In this document: positions 1-5,770 of the stretch, in pieces
Position numbering within the stretch: the first letter of the stretch is position 1
Layout: the number at the start of each line of letters is the position of its first letter
DNA from: Actinobacteria bacterium UBA2184
Lineage (GTDB): Bacteria > Actinomycetota > Coriobacteriia > Anaerosomatales > Anaerosomataceae
Assembly: GCA_002328745.1 (NCBI GenBank)
Contig: DCVQ01000022.1
Coordinates: 10,878-17,135 of the forward strand
Reading direction: 5' to 3'
Length of the DNA stretch: 6,258 nucleotides
The notes under the pieces: generated by a model
The model's database searches: none
What the model was told of the DNA's origin: nothing
The model's input: only the letters and a program-made list of their open reading frames with translations
Position numbers and translations under genes: made by a program

Positions 1-1197
1 GCGGCCTGGCTCGTGAGCCAGGGCAATCCCGGCAACATGGGCCTGTGCATCGCGTGCTTCCTGCGCGATATCACGGGCTTCTTCGTGGGGGGTTCCACCA
101 ACCAGGCCGCTGTGGCCTACATCCGGCCGGAGATCGTCGGCATCATCCTGGGTGCGCTCGCCGCGGCGCTCGTCACGCGTGAGTTCCGTCCGCGGGGCGG
201 GAGCCAGCCTGTCGTGCGGTTCGTGCTCGGCTTCATCTTCATGGTGGGGGCGCTCATCTTCCTCGGGTGCACCGTCCGCGCCTGGCTCCGCCTCGGAGGC
301 GGGGACCTTTCGGCGCTCTGGGGCATCGCCGGCATCGTCGCGGGCGTCATCATCGGCGTGGTCTTCCTGAAGCGCGGGTTCAACCTCGGTCGCGCGAAGG
401 CGGTCGCGAGACCGCTCGGCTGGCTGCTGCCCGCCGTTGCGGTCGTGCTGCTGGTGTTCGCGCTCGTCAGCGCCTACGGAGCCAAGCCCGGATGGGCCAC
501 GGTCACGCCCGAGAACGCGAGAGCCGTGGTGCCGGGCCAGGTGGTCGTTGCGCCCGACGGTGATGGCCTCAAGGTGCTCAAGCCGGCCGACGGGAACGGC
601 GACCCGACCGCGAGCATCGTCGATGGCGCGGTCGTCGCCGACGACGGCACGGTGCTCGCCGACGCCGGGAAGGTCGCGGCAACCAAGCCGATGCCCGGCG
701 GCAAGCGGGCAGCGCTGTGGGTCTCGCTCATCGCGGGCCTCGCCATCGGCGTCGTCGCGCAGCGAAGCCGTTTCTGCTCGATCGGCGGCATCCGCGACGC
801 GATCCTCGTGCGGCGCTACGACCTGCTCTTCGGCGTGATCGGCCTGCTCATCGGCGCGACCGTCGTGAACCTGATGCTCGGCCAGTACGTCGTCGGCTTC
901 GAGGGCCAGCCGGTGGCGCACAACGACGCGCTCGGCAGTTTCGCCGCGATGACCGTCGCCACCTTCGCGGCCGTGCTGCTCGGCGGATGCCCGTTCCGGC
1001 AGGTGATAATGGGTGCCGAGGGCGACGCCGACAGCTTCGTGGCGGTCGTCGGCATGCTCGTGGGCGCCGGGGCCACGCACTTCTACAACCTTGCGTCGTC
1101 CCCGCTCGGCCTGGCCGAGAACGCGTGGCCGGCGCTCGGTGTCATGGCAGCCATACTCGTCGCGGTGGCCCTCGCGGGCAGCCGCAAGACGGCCTAG
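1..1197 (+). CDS. yedE: YedE-family selenium/sulfur transport membrane protein, 5' end outside window
   Basis: Reading is open from base 1 and the first codons already match the conserved family core (NPGNMGLCIACFLRD at window residues 9-23), so the true start lies upstream; the GTG at 13 is probably internal. The protein is polytopic, with about nine hydrophobic segments visible, and has two related halves. The second half carries AQRSRFCSIGGIRD (about 253-266), FEGQP, and GGCPFRQ followed by GEGDADS (about 328-345). These features match the YedE/YeeE (TsuA) family. Relatives import thiosulfate, and the subfamily with this core is associated with selenium metabolism; I favour selenium, but sulfur is possible. 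Conserved cysteines fall at window residues 16, 19, 90, 259 and 330. Two oddities stand out: the first-half motif reads GCTVR where I expect GCPxR, and a polar segment of roughly 75 residues (about nt 475-705) separates the halves. It heads a tight unit with a TusA-like carrier. Confidence 0.88.
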   Translation, partial: AAWLVSQGNPGNMGLCIACFLRDITGFFVGGSTNQAAVAYIRPEIVGIILGALAAALVTREFRPRGGSQPVVRFVLGFIFMVGALIFLGCTVRAWLRLGGGDLSALWGIAGIVAGVIIGVVFLKRGFNLGRAKAVARPLGWLLPAVAVVLLVFALVSAYGAKPGWATVTPENARAVVPGQVVVAPDGDGLKVLKPADGNGDPTASIVDGAVVADDGTVLADAGKVAATKPMPGGKRAALWVSLIAGLAIGVVAQRSRFCSIGGIRDAILVRRYDLLFGVIGLLIGATVVNLMLGQYVVGFEGQPVAHNDALGSFAAMTVATFAAVLLGGCPFRQVIMGAEGDADSFVAVVGMLVGAGATHFYNLASSPLGLAENAWPALGVMAAILVAVALAGSRKTA

Positions 1198-1213
1198 CGG
1201 GGGGAGAGCGCAG

Positions 1214-1423
1214 ATGAAGGAACTGGACGTTCGCGGGCTCTCGTGCCCGATGCCGCTGATGCACACCAAGAAGGCGATCGACGGCGACCCGGCAGAGATT
1301 CTCGTGCTCGCGGATAGCGGGACGGCAAAGGCCAACGTGGTCGCGCTGCTGCAGGACTCGGGCTACACCGTCACCATCGCCGAGGACGCGTCGGAGTATC
1401 GCATCACCGGGGTCCGCCGCTAG
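1214..1423 (+). CDS. TusA/YedF-type sulfur or selenium carrier protein
   Basis: This 69-residue cytoplasmic protein consists of a single TusA (SirA-like) domain. The signature LDVRGLSCPMPLMHTKKAI occupies residues 4-22, and the CPMP box places the carrier cysteine at residue 11, which in this family holds a persulfide or, by extension, a selenium adduct. The remainder shows the expected beta-alpha-beta pattern (EILVLADSG, then a helix, then YTVTIAED, ending YRITGVRR). The ATG at 1214 is chosen because a GGGGAG ribosome site lies just upstream and the signature begins immediately; the longer open frame from 1013 lies inside yedE. The gene begins 16 nt after yedE. Selenium-linked YedF proteins that I know usually add a C-terminal DsrE-like domain, which is absent here. 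The adjacent YedE makes a transporter-carrier pair like TsuA-TsuB. The carrier identity is firm; the selenium role is inference. Confidence 0.9.
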   Translation: MKELDVRGLSCPMPLMHTKKAIDGDPAEILVLADSGTAKANVVALLQDSGYTVTIAEDASEYRITGVRR

Positions 1424-1426
1424 CGC

Positions 1427-1432
1427 AAGGAG
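1427..1432 (+). promoter_or_regulatory. Ribosome binding site deciding a GTG start
   Basis: AAGGAG lies 6 nt upstream of the GTG at 1439, directly after the stop codon of the TusA-like gene. It supports the GTG as the real start of the DUF3343 gene; no ATG lies nearby in that frame. Confidence 0.75.
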
Positions 1433-1438
1433 TCATCG

Positions 1439-2017
1439 GTGCAGCTGTTCGGCCGAAAGGAACCGAAGCGGAGCCCGGGCGCCGACGAGGCGCTCGGGCT
1501 GTTCCTCTTCGACGCGGTGAACGACGCGCTCGGCGCCGAGCGGACGCTCAAGGCGGTGGGTTACGACGTCACCCTCGTCGCGCCGCCGGCACGCCTGCGG
1601 GCCGGATGCGACCTCTCGGTGGCGCTTCCCCGCTTCGAGCACGTGGGCGCCGCCCGCACGCTCGCCGAAGCGGGCGTGCACGTGCGCGATTGGATAGATG
1701 ACGCCGAGGGCACGGCCGAGGTGTGCGATCTCGTCACCACGGTGGACTTCGGCGAGTGGCTCATGGTGCGCGCTGGCAATATGAAGATCGTCGTCGAGAA
1801 GGCCACGGGTACCATCGTGAACACCTCCGGCGGCGGCTGCCCGGACATCCCGTACCTCAATCTCGCGCTCGTGGGGCGGCGCATCGATGAGGTGACGCGC
1901 CCGAAGGACCTCGGGTACACGCTCTGCGGCCTGATGCTCGACCGCGCGTACGTCGAGGCTTGCGCGCAGCTCGACGGCCGCGACGCCTGCGCCCCGGCGG
2001 GAGGCGACGCCCGATGA
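1439..2017 (+). CDS. DUF3343 (putative Se/S carrier-like) protein with extra C-terminal domain
   Basis: This is a 192-residue soluble protein with a GTG start. Residues about 19-88 resemble DUF3343, the putative Se/S carrier-like family: a strand (LGLFLFDAV), a helix with NDALGAERTLKAVG, a second strand (YDVTLVAPP), then RLRAGCDLSVAL with Cys57 at the family's usual cysteine position, and a final AARTLAEAGVHV. Family members I know are about 80-90 residues. The rest, about 95-180, is a second conserved-looking region that I cannot name. It holds DFGEWLMVRAGNMKIVVEK, an NTSGGGCPDIPYLN motif (Cys134) and further cysteines at 96, 163, 175 and 184. The gene starts 15 nt after the carrier gene and its stop overlaps the next ATG by 4 nt, so the products are probably made together. 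A role in passing on or sensing selenium or sulfur follows from domain and context only. Confidence 0.75.
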   Translation: MQLFGRKEPKRSPGADEALGLFLFDAVNDALGAERTLKAVGYDVTLVAPPARLRAGCDLSVALPRFEHVGAARTLAEAGVHVRDWIDDAEGTAEVCDLVTTVDFGEWLMVRAGNMKIVVEKATGTIVNTSGGGCPDIPYLNLALVGRRIDEVTRPKDLGYTLCGLMLDRAYVEACAQLDGRDACAPAGGDAR

Positions 2018-2901
2018 CGCTGCTCGTCGTCGCAACCTATCCGGTGATAGACGGTCCAGTGCTGGAGGGCCCGGTGACGCTCGAGCCCGACGGCGTCATC
2101 GCCATCGCCGGTACGCGCGTGCCGAGTTCCCAGGGCACCTCGGCGATGCTCGGAGCGGCCTGCCAGGTCGCCTCGCACCTGAAGATCGCCGCGCCCTACG
2201 CGCTCGTCGCGGGCGACATCGGACGCGGCGACGGCACCCGGCACGTGTACGAGCGCCTGCCCGAGGTGGCGGCGCGCCTGCGGCCGTCGGCCGTCGCGTT
2301 CCACTACATGCAGCCGGTCATGGCGCTCATGCGCCACGCCGTGCACCGGCTTGCCGAGGTGGTGCCCGATGCCCTGCTCGTCGCCGACGCGGGCGGGATG
2401 TACGCGGCGAAGGCAGCGGGGCTGGCCACCCGCTTCGAGCTCATGACGCCCGACGTGGGCGAGGTCGGCTTCCTCGCCGATCCCGAGGTGACGCATCCCG
2501 CGTACGTCTCCCACTACCTGTTCGGCAACGACGGGTTCGATCCGGTCGCGCTCGCCCGACGCGCGCACGAGACGGGCGGCGCCTCACGGGTGCTGCTCAT
2601 CAAGGGCGTCCGCGACCACATCGCGTGCGAGGGGGAGGTCGTCGAGGCCATCGACGAGCCGTGCGTCCCGGAGCTCGAGGCGATCGGCGGCACCGGCGAC
2701 ACCGTGACGGGGCTCGCGTGCGCGTTTCTCGCCGCCGGGTTCCCGACCATCGATGCGGCCCGGTGTGCGTGCCTCGCCAACCGGGAGGCGGGGCGCGCCA
2801 TGGGGGCGACGCCCGCCATGCGGGCGCGCGATCTCGTCTCGGCGTTACCTGGCGCGCTGAGCGAGAACCTCTGTCGCTGGGGCGGCGCCTGCGTGGTGTA
2901 G
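2014..2901 (+). CDS. NNRD/ribokinase-fold kinase-like protein in selenium/sulfur unit
   Basis: This 295-residue protein resembles ADP/ATP-dependent NAD(P)H-hydrate dehydratase (YjeF C-terminal domain) and the wider ribokinase fold. Motifs in order are LVADAGGMY (122-130), FELMTPDVGEVGFLAD (141-156), like the family's LTPHPGE segment, VLLIKGVRDHI (193-203), and the anion-hole glycine motif IGGTGDTVTG (224-233) with Asp229 as the expected catalytic base. No N-terminal epimerase domain is present. DAGGMY replaces the usual DADALN, and there are eight cysteines, including a CAC pair (251, 253) and a C-terminal CRWGGAC, so it may not be the standard repair enzyme. The ATG at 2014 is chosen because it makes an ATGA overlap with the preceding stop and has a GGGAGG site upstream; an earlier ATG at 1960 lies inside the DUF3343 gene. 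The fold is likely; the substrate is unknown. Coupling suggests work with the Se/S carriers. Confidence 0.75.
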   Translation: MTLLVVATYPVIDGPVLEGPVTLEPDGVIAIAGTRVPSSQGTSAMLGAACQVASHLKIAAPYALVAGDIGRGDGTRHVYERLPEVAARLRPSAVAFHYMQPVMALMRHAVHRLAEVVPDALLVADAGGMYAAKAAGLATRFELMTPDVGEVGFLADPEVTHPAYVSHYLFGNDGFDPVALARRAHETGGASRVLLIKGVRDHIACEGEVVEAIDEPCVPELEAIGGTGDTVTGLACAFLAAGFPTIDAARCACLANREAGRAMGATPAMRARDLVSALPGALSENLCRWGGACVV

Positions 2902-2911
2902 CATGAGCGGA

Positions 2912-2932
2912 GGCGGCGTGCGTCGCGCCGCC
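2912..2932 (+). other. GC-only hairpin after the kinase-like gene
   Basis: GGCGGCG (2912-2918) and CGCCGCC (2926-2932) form a perfect 7-bp stem with a 7-nt loop, starting 10 nt after the stop codon. No T run follows, so it is not a standard intrinsic terminator. It could protect the 3' end or reduce read-through between this unit and the next gene. Such stems also arise by chance in GC-rich DNA. Confidence 0.3.
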
Positions 2933-2958
2933 GGCACCCCTGCTGCGAGGGAGGCGCC

Positions 2959-3171
2959 ATGCTTGCGGGCATCCGCGTGACCTACGAGGCCATCATCGCC
3001 GGAGGGACGCTCGTCTTCATCGCGCTCGTGCTCCAGGTGATGCTGGGCTCCCGGGTGATCAAGCTCAAGGGCCGGCTGCACTGGAGGGTGCACCGCTACC
3101 TCGGCTACGCGCTCGTGGTACTTGGTGCGGGGCACGCCATCGCGGCCCTTGCGCTGCTTGGGAAGATCTAG
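2959..3171 (+). CDS. Small two-helix membrane protein, possible b-type haem binder
   Basis: This 70-residue protein has two hydrophobic helices, about 10-30 and 47-67, joined by a basic loop (SRVIKLKGRLHWRVHR). Histidines occur at 41, 45 and 59. His45 and His59 sit on or next to the second helix, 14 positions apart, with glycines between (HRYLGYALVVLGAGH). This pattern resembles the stacked haem-ligand histidines of cytochrome b-type helices, and HRYLGY followed by GHAIAAL recalls two-helix pieces of cytochrome b561 or ferric-reductase-like proteins. I do not recognise the family with confidence. The ATG at 2959 follows a GAGGGAGG ribosome site with a short spacer. The gene lies 57 nt after the kinase-like gene and 33 nt before sppA, so it could belong to either transcript. 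Haem binding is inference; an uncharacterised membrane protein is the safe reading. Confidence 0.7.
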   Translation: MLAGIRVTYEAIIAGGTLVFIALVLQVMLGSRVIKLKGRLHWRVHRYLGYALVVLGAGHAIAALALLGKI

Positions 3172-3204
3172 TCGGGGCTCGCCGCCCTGAAGGAGGCATC
3201 ACCG

Positions 3205-4263
3205 ATGGACGACACGCAGTCTCGGTACCCGGACGCGACGCCCGCCCCGTTCCAGTCGCCGCCCGCGCCGGGCGCATACCCGCCGCCGGGCGCGTATCCC
3301 GGCGCGAGTCCTTCGGGGTCGCCGGCGTTCCCGCCGCAGCCGGAACCGCGGCGGATGTCGCGCGGCGCCAAGTGGGGGCTCGGCATCGGCATCGCGCTCG
3401 TGGTGCTCACGCTGCTCGCCTGCCCGGTGATCCTGTTCGTGGGGGCGCTCGGCGGCGAGTCCGTCGTGATGGGCGATGGTATCGCCGTCATCCACGTCGA
3501 GGGTGTGATCGCGGGGACGGGCAGCATCTACGACGGCATCGTGTCTCCCGAGTACATGCTCGATCAGCTCGACCAGGCGCTTGCGGACCCGAACGTCAAG
3601 GCGATCCTGCTGCGCATCGATTCGCCGGGAGGCACGGTGGCCGCGTCCCAGGAGATCTCGCTTGCGGTGCGTCGCGCCGCGGCCGAGAAGCCGATCGTCG
3701 CGAGCATCGGCGACATCGGCGCATCGGGCGCGTACATGGTCGCCTCGCAGTGCGACGAGATCGTCGCATCGCCGGGATCCACCGTCGGCAGCATCGGCGT
3801 GATCATGGAGGTGCCCAACGTCGCGGGGCTGCTCGACAAGCTGGGCGTCGAGTTCACCGTGCTCACGCAGGGGGAGCATAAGGACGTGGGCAGCCCGTAC
3901 CGGAGCATGACCGCCACCGAGACGGTGATGCTCGAGGGCCAGATGGAGATCGCCTACGAGCAGTTCATCGCCGACGTGGCCCTCGGCCGCGGCATGGACG
4001 AGGCGGACGTCCGCGAGCTCGCGACCGGGTGGGCATGGCTCGCGGCCGAGGCCGTCGACCTTGGGCTCGTGGACACGCTCGGCAACTACGACGACGCGGT
4101 CGAGAGGGCCGCCGACCTGGGCGGGATAGAGGGCACGCCCGCGATCATCTCCTACGAACCCGACTTCACGTTCACCGACCTGGTCTTCTCCCTGATCGGT
4201 CTCGCCACGCCGCTCGACGGCCCCGACGCCGAGGCGATCGAGCGGCTCGGCCTGCCGAGGTAG
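3205..4263 (+). CDS. sppA: Signal peptide peptidase SppA, membrane-anchored S49 serine protease
   Basis: This 352-residue protein should cleave leftover signal peptides in or at the membrane. Residues 1-50 form a polar tail rich in Pro, Gly, Ala and Tyr. One membrane helix follows (about 57-82), placing the catalytic domain outside. That domain shows AVIHVEGVI (94-102), LLRIDSPGGTV (135-145), GASGAYMVAS with nucleophile Ser174 (172-181), STVGSIGV (192-199), and TQGEHKDVGSPYR (221-233) with general-base Lys226. Ser and Lys positions match the short, single-domain Bacillus-type SppA; the long E. coli form has two such domains. The length is normal for the short form plus an unusual tail. The ATG has an AAGGAGG site 8 nt upstream. 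LLAC at 70-73 looks like a lipobox but lies in the middle of the helix and far from the N-terminus, so I do not read it as one. Confidence 0.93.
   Translation: MDDTQSRYPDATPAPFQSPPAPGAYPPPGAYPGASPSGSPAFPPQPEPRRMSRGAKWGLGIGIALVVLTLLACPVILFVGALGGESVVMGDGIAVIHVEGVIAGTGSIYDGIVSPEYMLDQLDQALADPNVKAILLRIDSPGGTVAASQEISLAVRRAAAEKPIVASIGDIGASGAYMVASQCDEIVASPGSTVGSIGVIMEVPNVAGLLDKLGVEFTVLTQGEHKDVGSPYRSMTATETVMLEGQMEIAYEQFIADVALGRGMDEADVRELATGWAWLAAEAVDLGLVDTLGNYDDAVERAADLGGIEGTPAIISYEPDFTFTDLVFSLIGLATPLDGPDAEAIERLGLPR
3268..3300 (+). repeat. Short imperfect repeat coding PGAYP in the SppA tail
   Basis: Two 15-nt copies starting at 3268 and 3286 each code for PGAYP (residues 22-26 and 28-32), differing at a few third codon positions. 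This gives the cytoplasmic tail a Pro-Gly-Tyr repeat character. Third-position changes suggest selection on the peptide rather than a recent duplication. Confidence 0.6.
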
Positions 4264-4317
4264 GGCACGGCACGCGGCGGGGACGGCCCGGGCGGCGGCA
4301 GCAGCCGACGGGCGGCC

Positions 4318-4346
4318 TTACCCCGTCTGCCGCTATCGCCTACAAT
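4318..4346 (+). promoter_or_regulatory. Possible sigma-A-type promoter for the purine operon
   Basis: TACAAT at 4341-4346 matches the -10 consensus at five of six bases and stands out in GC-rich surroundings. A 17-nt spacer leads back to TTACCC (4318-4323), a poor -35 match. A start about 7 nt downstream would give a leader of roughly 70 nt before the purC GTG. The position in the only long gap supports the call; the weak -35 keeps it tentative. Confidence 0.4.
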
Positions 4347-4368
4347 GCAGCCAGCGGCGCAGCCGGCG

Positions 4369-4392
4369 CGAGCGGCGAAGGCGCGCCGCTCG
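4369..4392 (+). other. Hairpin in the purC leader
   Basis: CGAGCGGC (4369-4376) and GCCGCTCG (4385-4392) form a perfect 8-bp stem with an 8-nt loop, ending 21 nt before the purC ribosome site. If the proposed promoter is right it lies in the 5' leader. It may stabilise the RNA or affect translation; no T run follows, so termination is unlikely. Confidence 0.35.
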
Positions 4393-4413
4393 AGTCCGAC
4401 CGACGTCAGACCG

Positions 4414-4419
4414 AAAGGA
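4414..4419 (+). promoter_or_regulatory. Ribosome binding site deciding the purC GTG start
   Basis: AAAGGA lies 6 nt upstream of the GTG at 4426. The alternative in-frame ATG at 4345 has no such site, overlaps the likely -10 box and would add 27 residues of basic, low-complexity sequence before the family core. Confidence 0.7.
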
Positions 4420-4425
4420 CCCGGC

Positions 4426-5310
4426 GTGCAGCCGATCGACCTCACTCCAAGCGCGCAGGGCAAGGTCCGCGACATCTACGACCTCGGTAAGGCGCTCCTC
4501 ATCGTGGCGACCGACCGCCTGAGCGCGTTTGACGTGGTGCTCCCCGATCCGGTGCCCTACAAGGGCGAGGTGCTCACCAAGATCTCGCTCTTCTGGTTCG
4601 ACCTGCTCGCCGAGGTGGTGCCCAACCATCTGCTCACCGCGGACGAGTGCGACCTGCCCGAGTCGCTCGAGCGCTATGCGGACACCCTGCGCGGCCGCTT
4701 CATGATCGTGAAGAAGGCCGAGGTGTTCCCGGTCGAGTGCATCGTGCGCGGCTACCTCGCGGGGAGCGGCTGGAAAGAGTACCGCGAGCATGGCACGGTG
4801 TGCGGCCAGCAGCTGCCGGCGGGGCTGGTGGAGAGCAGCCGGCTGCCCGAGCCGATCTTCACTCCGTCGACCAAGGCGGCGATAGGCGATCACGACGAGA
4901 ACATCAGTTTCGAGCGCATGGTGGAGATCGTCGGCGCCGACTATGCCGGGCAGCTCCGCGACGCGTCGCTCGCCCTGTACTCGGCGGCCCGCGACCATGC
5001 GGCCGAGCGTGGCATCATCATCGCCGACACCAAGTTCGAGTTCGGGCTGGTGGAAGGCGAGGTCACGCTCATCGACGAGGTGCTCACCCCCGACAGCTCG
5101 CGCTTCTGGCCGGCCGACGAGTACAAGGCGGGCGGCCCGCAGCCGAGCTTCGACAAGCAGTTCGTGCGGGACTGGCTCGAGTCGAGCGGCTGGGACAAGA
5201 AGCCGCCGGCGCCGTCGTTGCCCGAGGACATCATCGCCGTGACCGCCGAGAAGTACATCGAGGCCTACGAGCTCATCACCGACGAGCCGTTTCTTCCGGA
5301 AGGGGTCTGA
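4426..5310 (+). CDS. purC: Phosphoribosylaminoimidazole-succinocarboxamide synthase (SAICAR synthetase)
   Basis: The enzyme joins aspartate to CAIR using ATP, giving SAICAR in cytoplasmic de novo purine synthesis. The 294-residue product shows the family in order: the ATP-binding GKVRDIYDL (12-20), VATDRLSAFD (27-36), the first signature FPVECIVRGYLAGSGW (101-116), EPIFTPSTKAAIGDHDENI (142-160), the second signature IADTKFEFG (199-207), and LIDEVLTPDSSRFW (215-228) leading to SFDKQFVRDWL (241-251). The length fits the long PurC form with a C-terminal extension, not the roughly 240-residue E. coli or Bacillus form. The GTG start is chosen for its ribosome site and because the core begins a few residues later. 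It probably opens the operon that reaches purS; the next gene starts 4 nt after its stop, so translation is likely coupled. All signature residues are present and nothing suggests a defect. Confidence 0.96.
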   Translation: MQPIDLTPSAQGKVRDIYDLGKALLIVATDRLSAFDVVLPDPVPYKGEVLTKISLFWFDLLAEVVPNHLLTADECDLPESLERYADTLRGRFMIVKKAEVFPVECIVRGYLAGSGWKEYREHGTVCGQQLPAGLVESSRLPEPIFTPSTKAAIGDHDENISFERMVEIVGADYAGQLRDASLALYSAARDHAAERGIIIADTKFEFGLVEGEVTLIDEVLTPDSSRFWPADEYKAGGPQPSFDKQFVRDWLESSGWDKKPPAPSLPEDIIAVTAEKYIEAYELITDEPFLPEGV

Positions 5311-5314
5311 CCGA

Positions 5315-5770
5315 GTGTCCAAACGCAGCTACGCCAACGACCGGTACCGCAAGGGTACCGAGCACGGCACCACCCGGAAGAGCGCCGCGAAGGCGAAGCC
5401 GGTGCGCTCGCGCGGAACGGTGGCGACGCCCGTGAAGGCGAAGCCGAAGTCCGGTCCGATGAAGGACTGGGCCGGGCTGCCCACCTCCCCGGAGATCAAG
5501 AAGTGGCGCCGCATCTGGTGGGTGCTTCTGCTCGGGAGCGTCGCGCTCATCCTGGCCGGCTGGTTCATCGAGCAGATGCAGGCCTACCAGAGCACGATCG
5601 CCGTGATCGCCCTCGTCGCGTCGGTGATCGCGCTCGGCATCGAGCTGCTCGTGATCAGGAGGCTCCGCAACGTGCTCCTCGCGTCGGTGCGCACCAAGAA
5701 GGGCGGCTCGGAGAAAGGCACGAACAAGGGCGGCACGGACGCCGACGCCGCCAAGAAGGGGCGGTCGTGA
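5315..5770 (+). CDS. Unrecognised basic two-helix membrane protein in purine operon
   Basis: I do not recognise this 151-residue protein. A long basic N-terminal tail (about 1-65, with many Lys and Arg) leads into a WRRIWWV membrane border, then two helices at about 67-86 and 94-114 joined by a short loop (EQMQAYQST). After an RRLRN positive stretch the protein ends in a polar Lys/Gly-rich tail (about 127-151). The positive charge on both sides of the helix pair predicts both tails in the cytoplasm. The GTG at 5315 starts 4 nt after the purC stop, with a GGAAGGGG site 9 nt upstream inside purC. Its stop overlaps the next start as GTGA. The basic tails could bind nucleic acid or acidic lipid, but this is only a charge-based guess. 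No enzymatic motif is visible. It may pair with the following membrane protein. Confidence 0.72.
   Translation: MSKRSYANDRYRKGTEHGTTRKSAAKAKPVRSRGTVATPVKAKPKSGPMKDWAGLPTSPEIKKWRRIWWVLLLGSVALILAGWFIEQMQAYQSTIAVIALVASVIALGIELLVIRRLRNVLLASVRTKKGGSEKGTNKGGTDADAAKKGRS

Larger units (their letters stand above)
4264..4425 (+). other. 162-nt gap before purC, the longest non-coding stretch
   Basis: This gap separates sppA from purC and is the only clear break in the window. It contains a possible promoter and one 8-bp hairpin, listed separately. A weaker stem, GACGGG (4307-4312) with CCCGTC (4322-4327), overlaps the proposed -35 region and has no T run. No conserved purine riboswitch core or purine repressor box was recognised by eye. 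Confidence 0.5.

Noticed and set aside
1960..2013. Upstream ATG that would lengthen the kinase-like protein by 18 residues
   Set aside because: The extra residues are an Arg/Pro-rich shadow of the DUF3343 gene, while the ATG at 2014 has a ribosome site and an ATGA overlap.
2015..2017. TGA in the selenium-related unit as a selenocysteine codon
   Set aside because: The frame downstream closes again after a few codons with no domain continuing, and the TGA overlaps the next gene's ATG as an ordinary coupled stop.
1561..2568. 335-residue minus-strand open frame across the DUF3343 and kinase-like genes
   Set aside because: Low-complexity Arg/Gly/Ala/His-rich translation with no motif, covering two + strand genes with recognisable domains and ribosome sites.
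3412..3423. LLAC in SppA as a lipoprotein signal
   Set aside because: It lies 70 residues from the N-terminus, and the hydrophobic helix continues beyond the cysteine, so it is a membrane anchor.
4307..4327. GACGGG/CCCGTC stem as the sppA terminator
   Set aside because: Only 6 bp with a 9-nt loop and no following T run; it is compatible with chance in GC-rich DNA.
4345..4425. Upstream ATG that would lengthen PurC by 27 residues
   Set aside because: It overlaps the likely -10 box and adds a basic low-complexity stretch; the GTG at 4426 has a well-placed AAAGGA.
4333..5322. 329-residue open frame on the minus strand across purC
   Set aside because: It mirrors purC, whose signatures are complete on the + strand. 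The minus translation is rich in Arg, His and Leu with no family motif, typical of an antisense shadow in GC-rich DNA.
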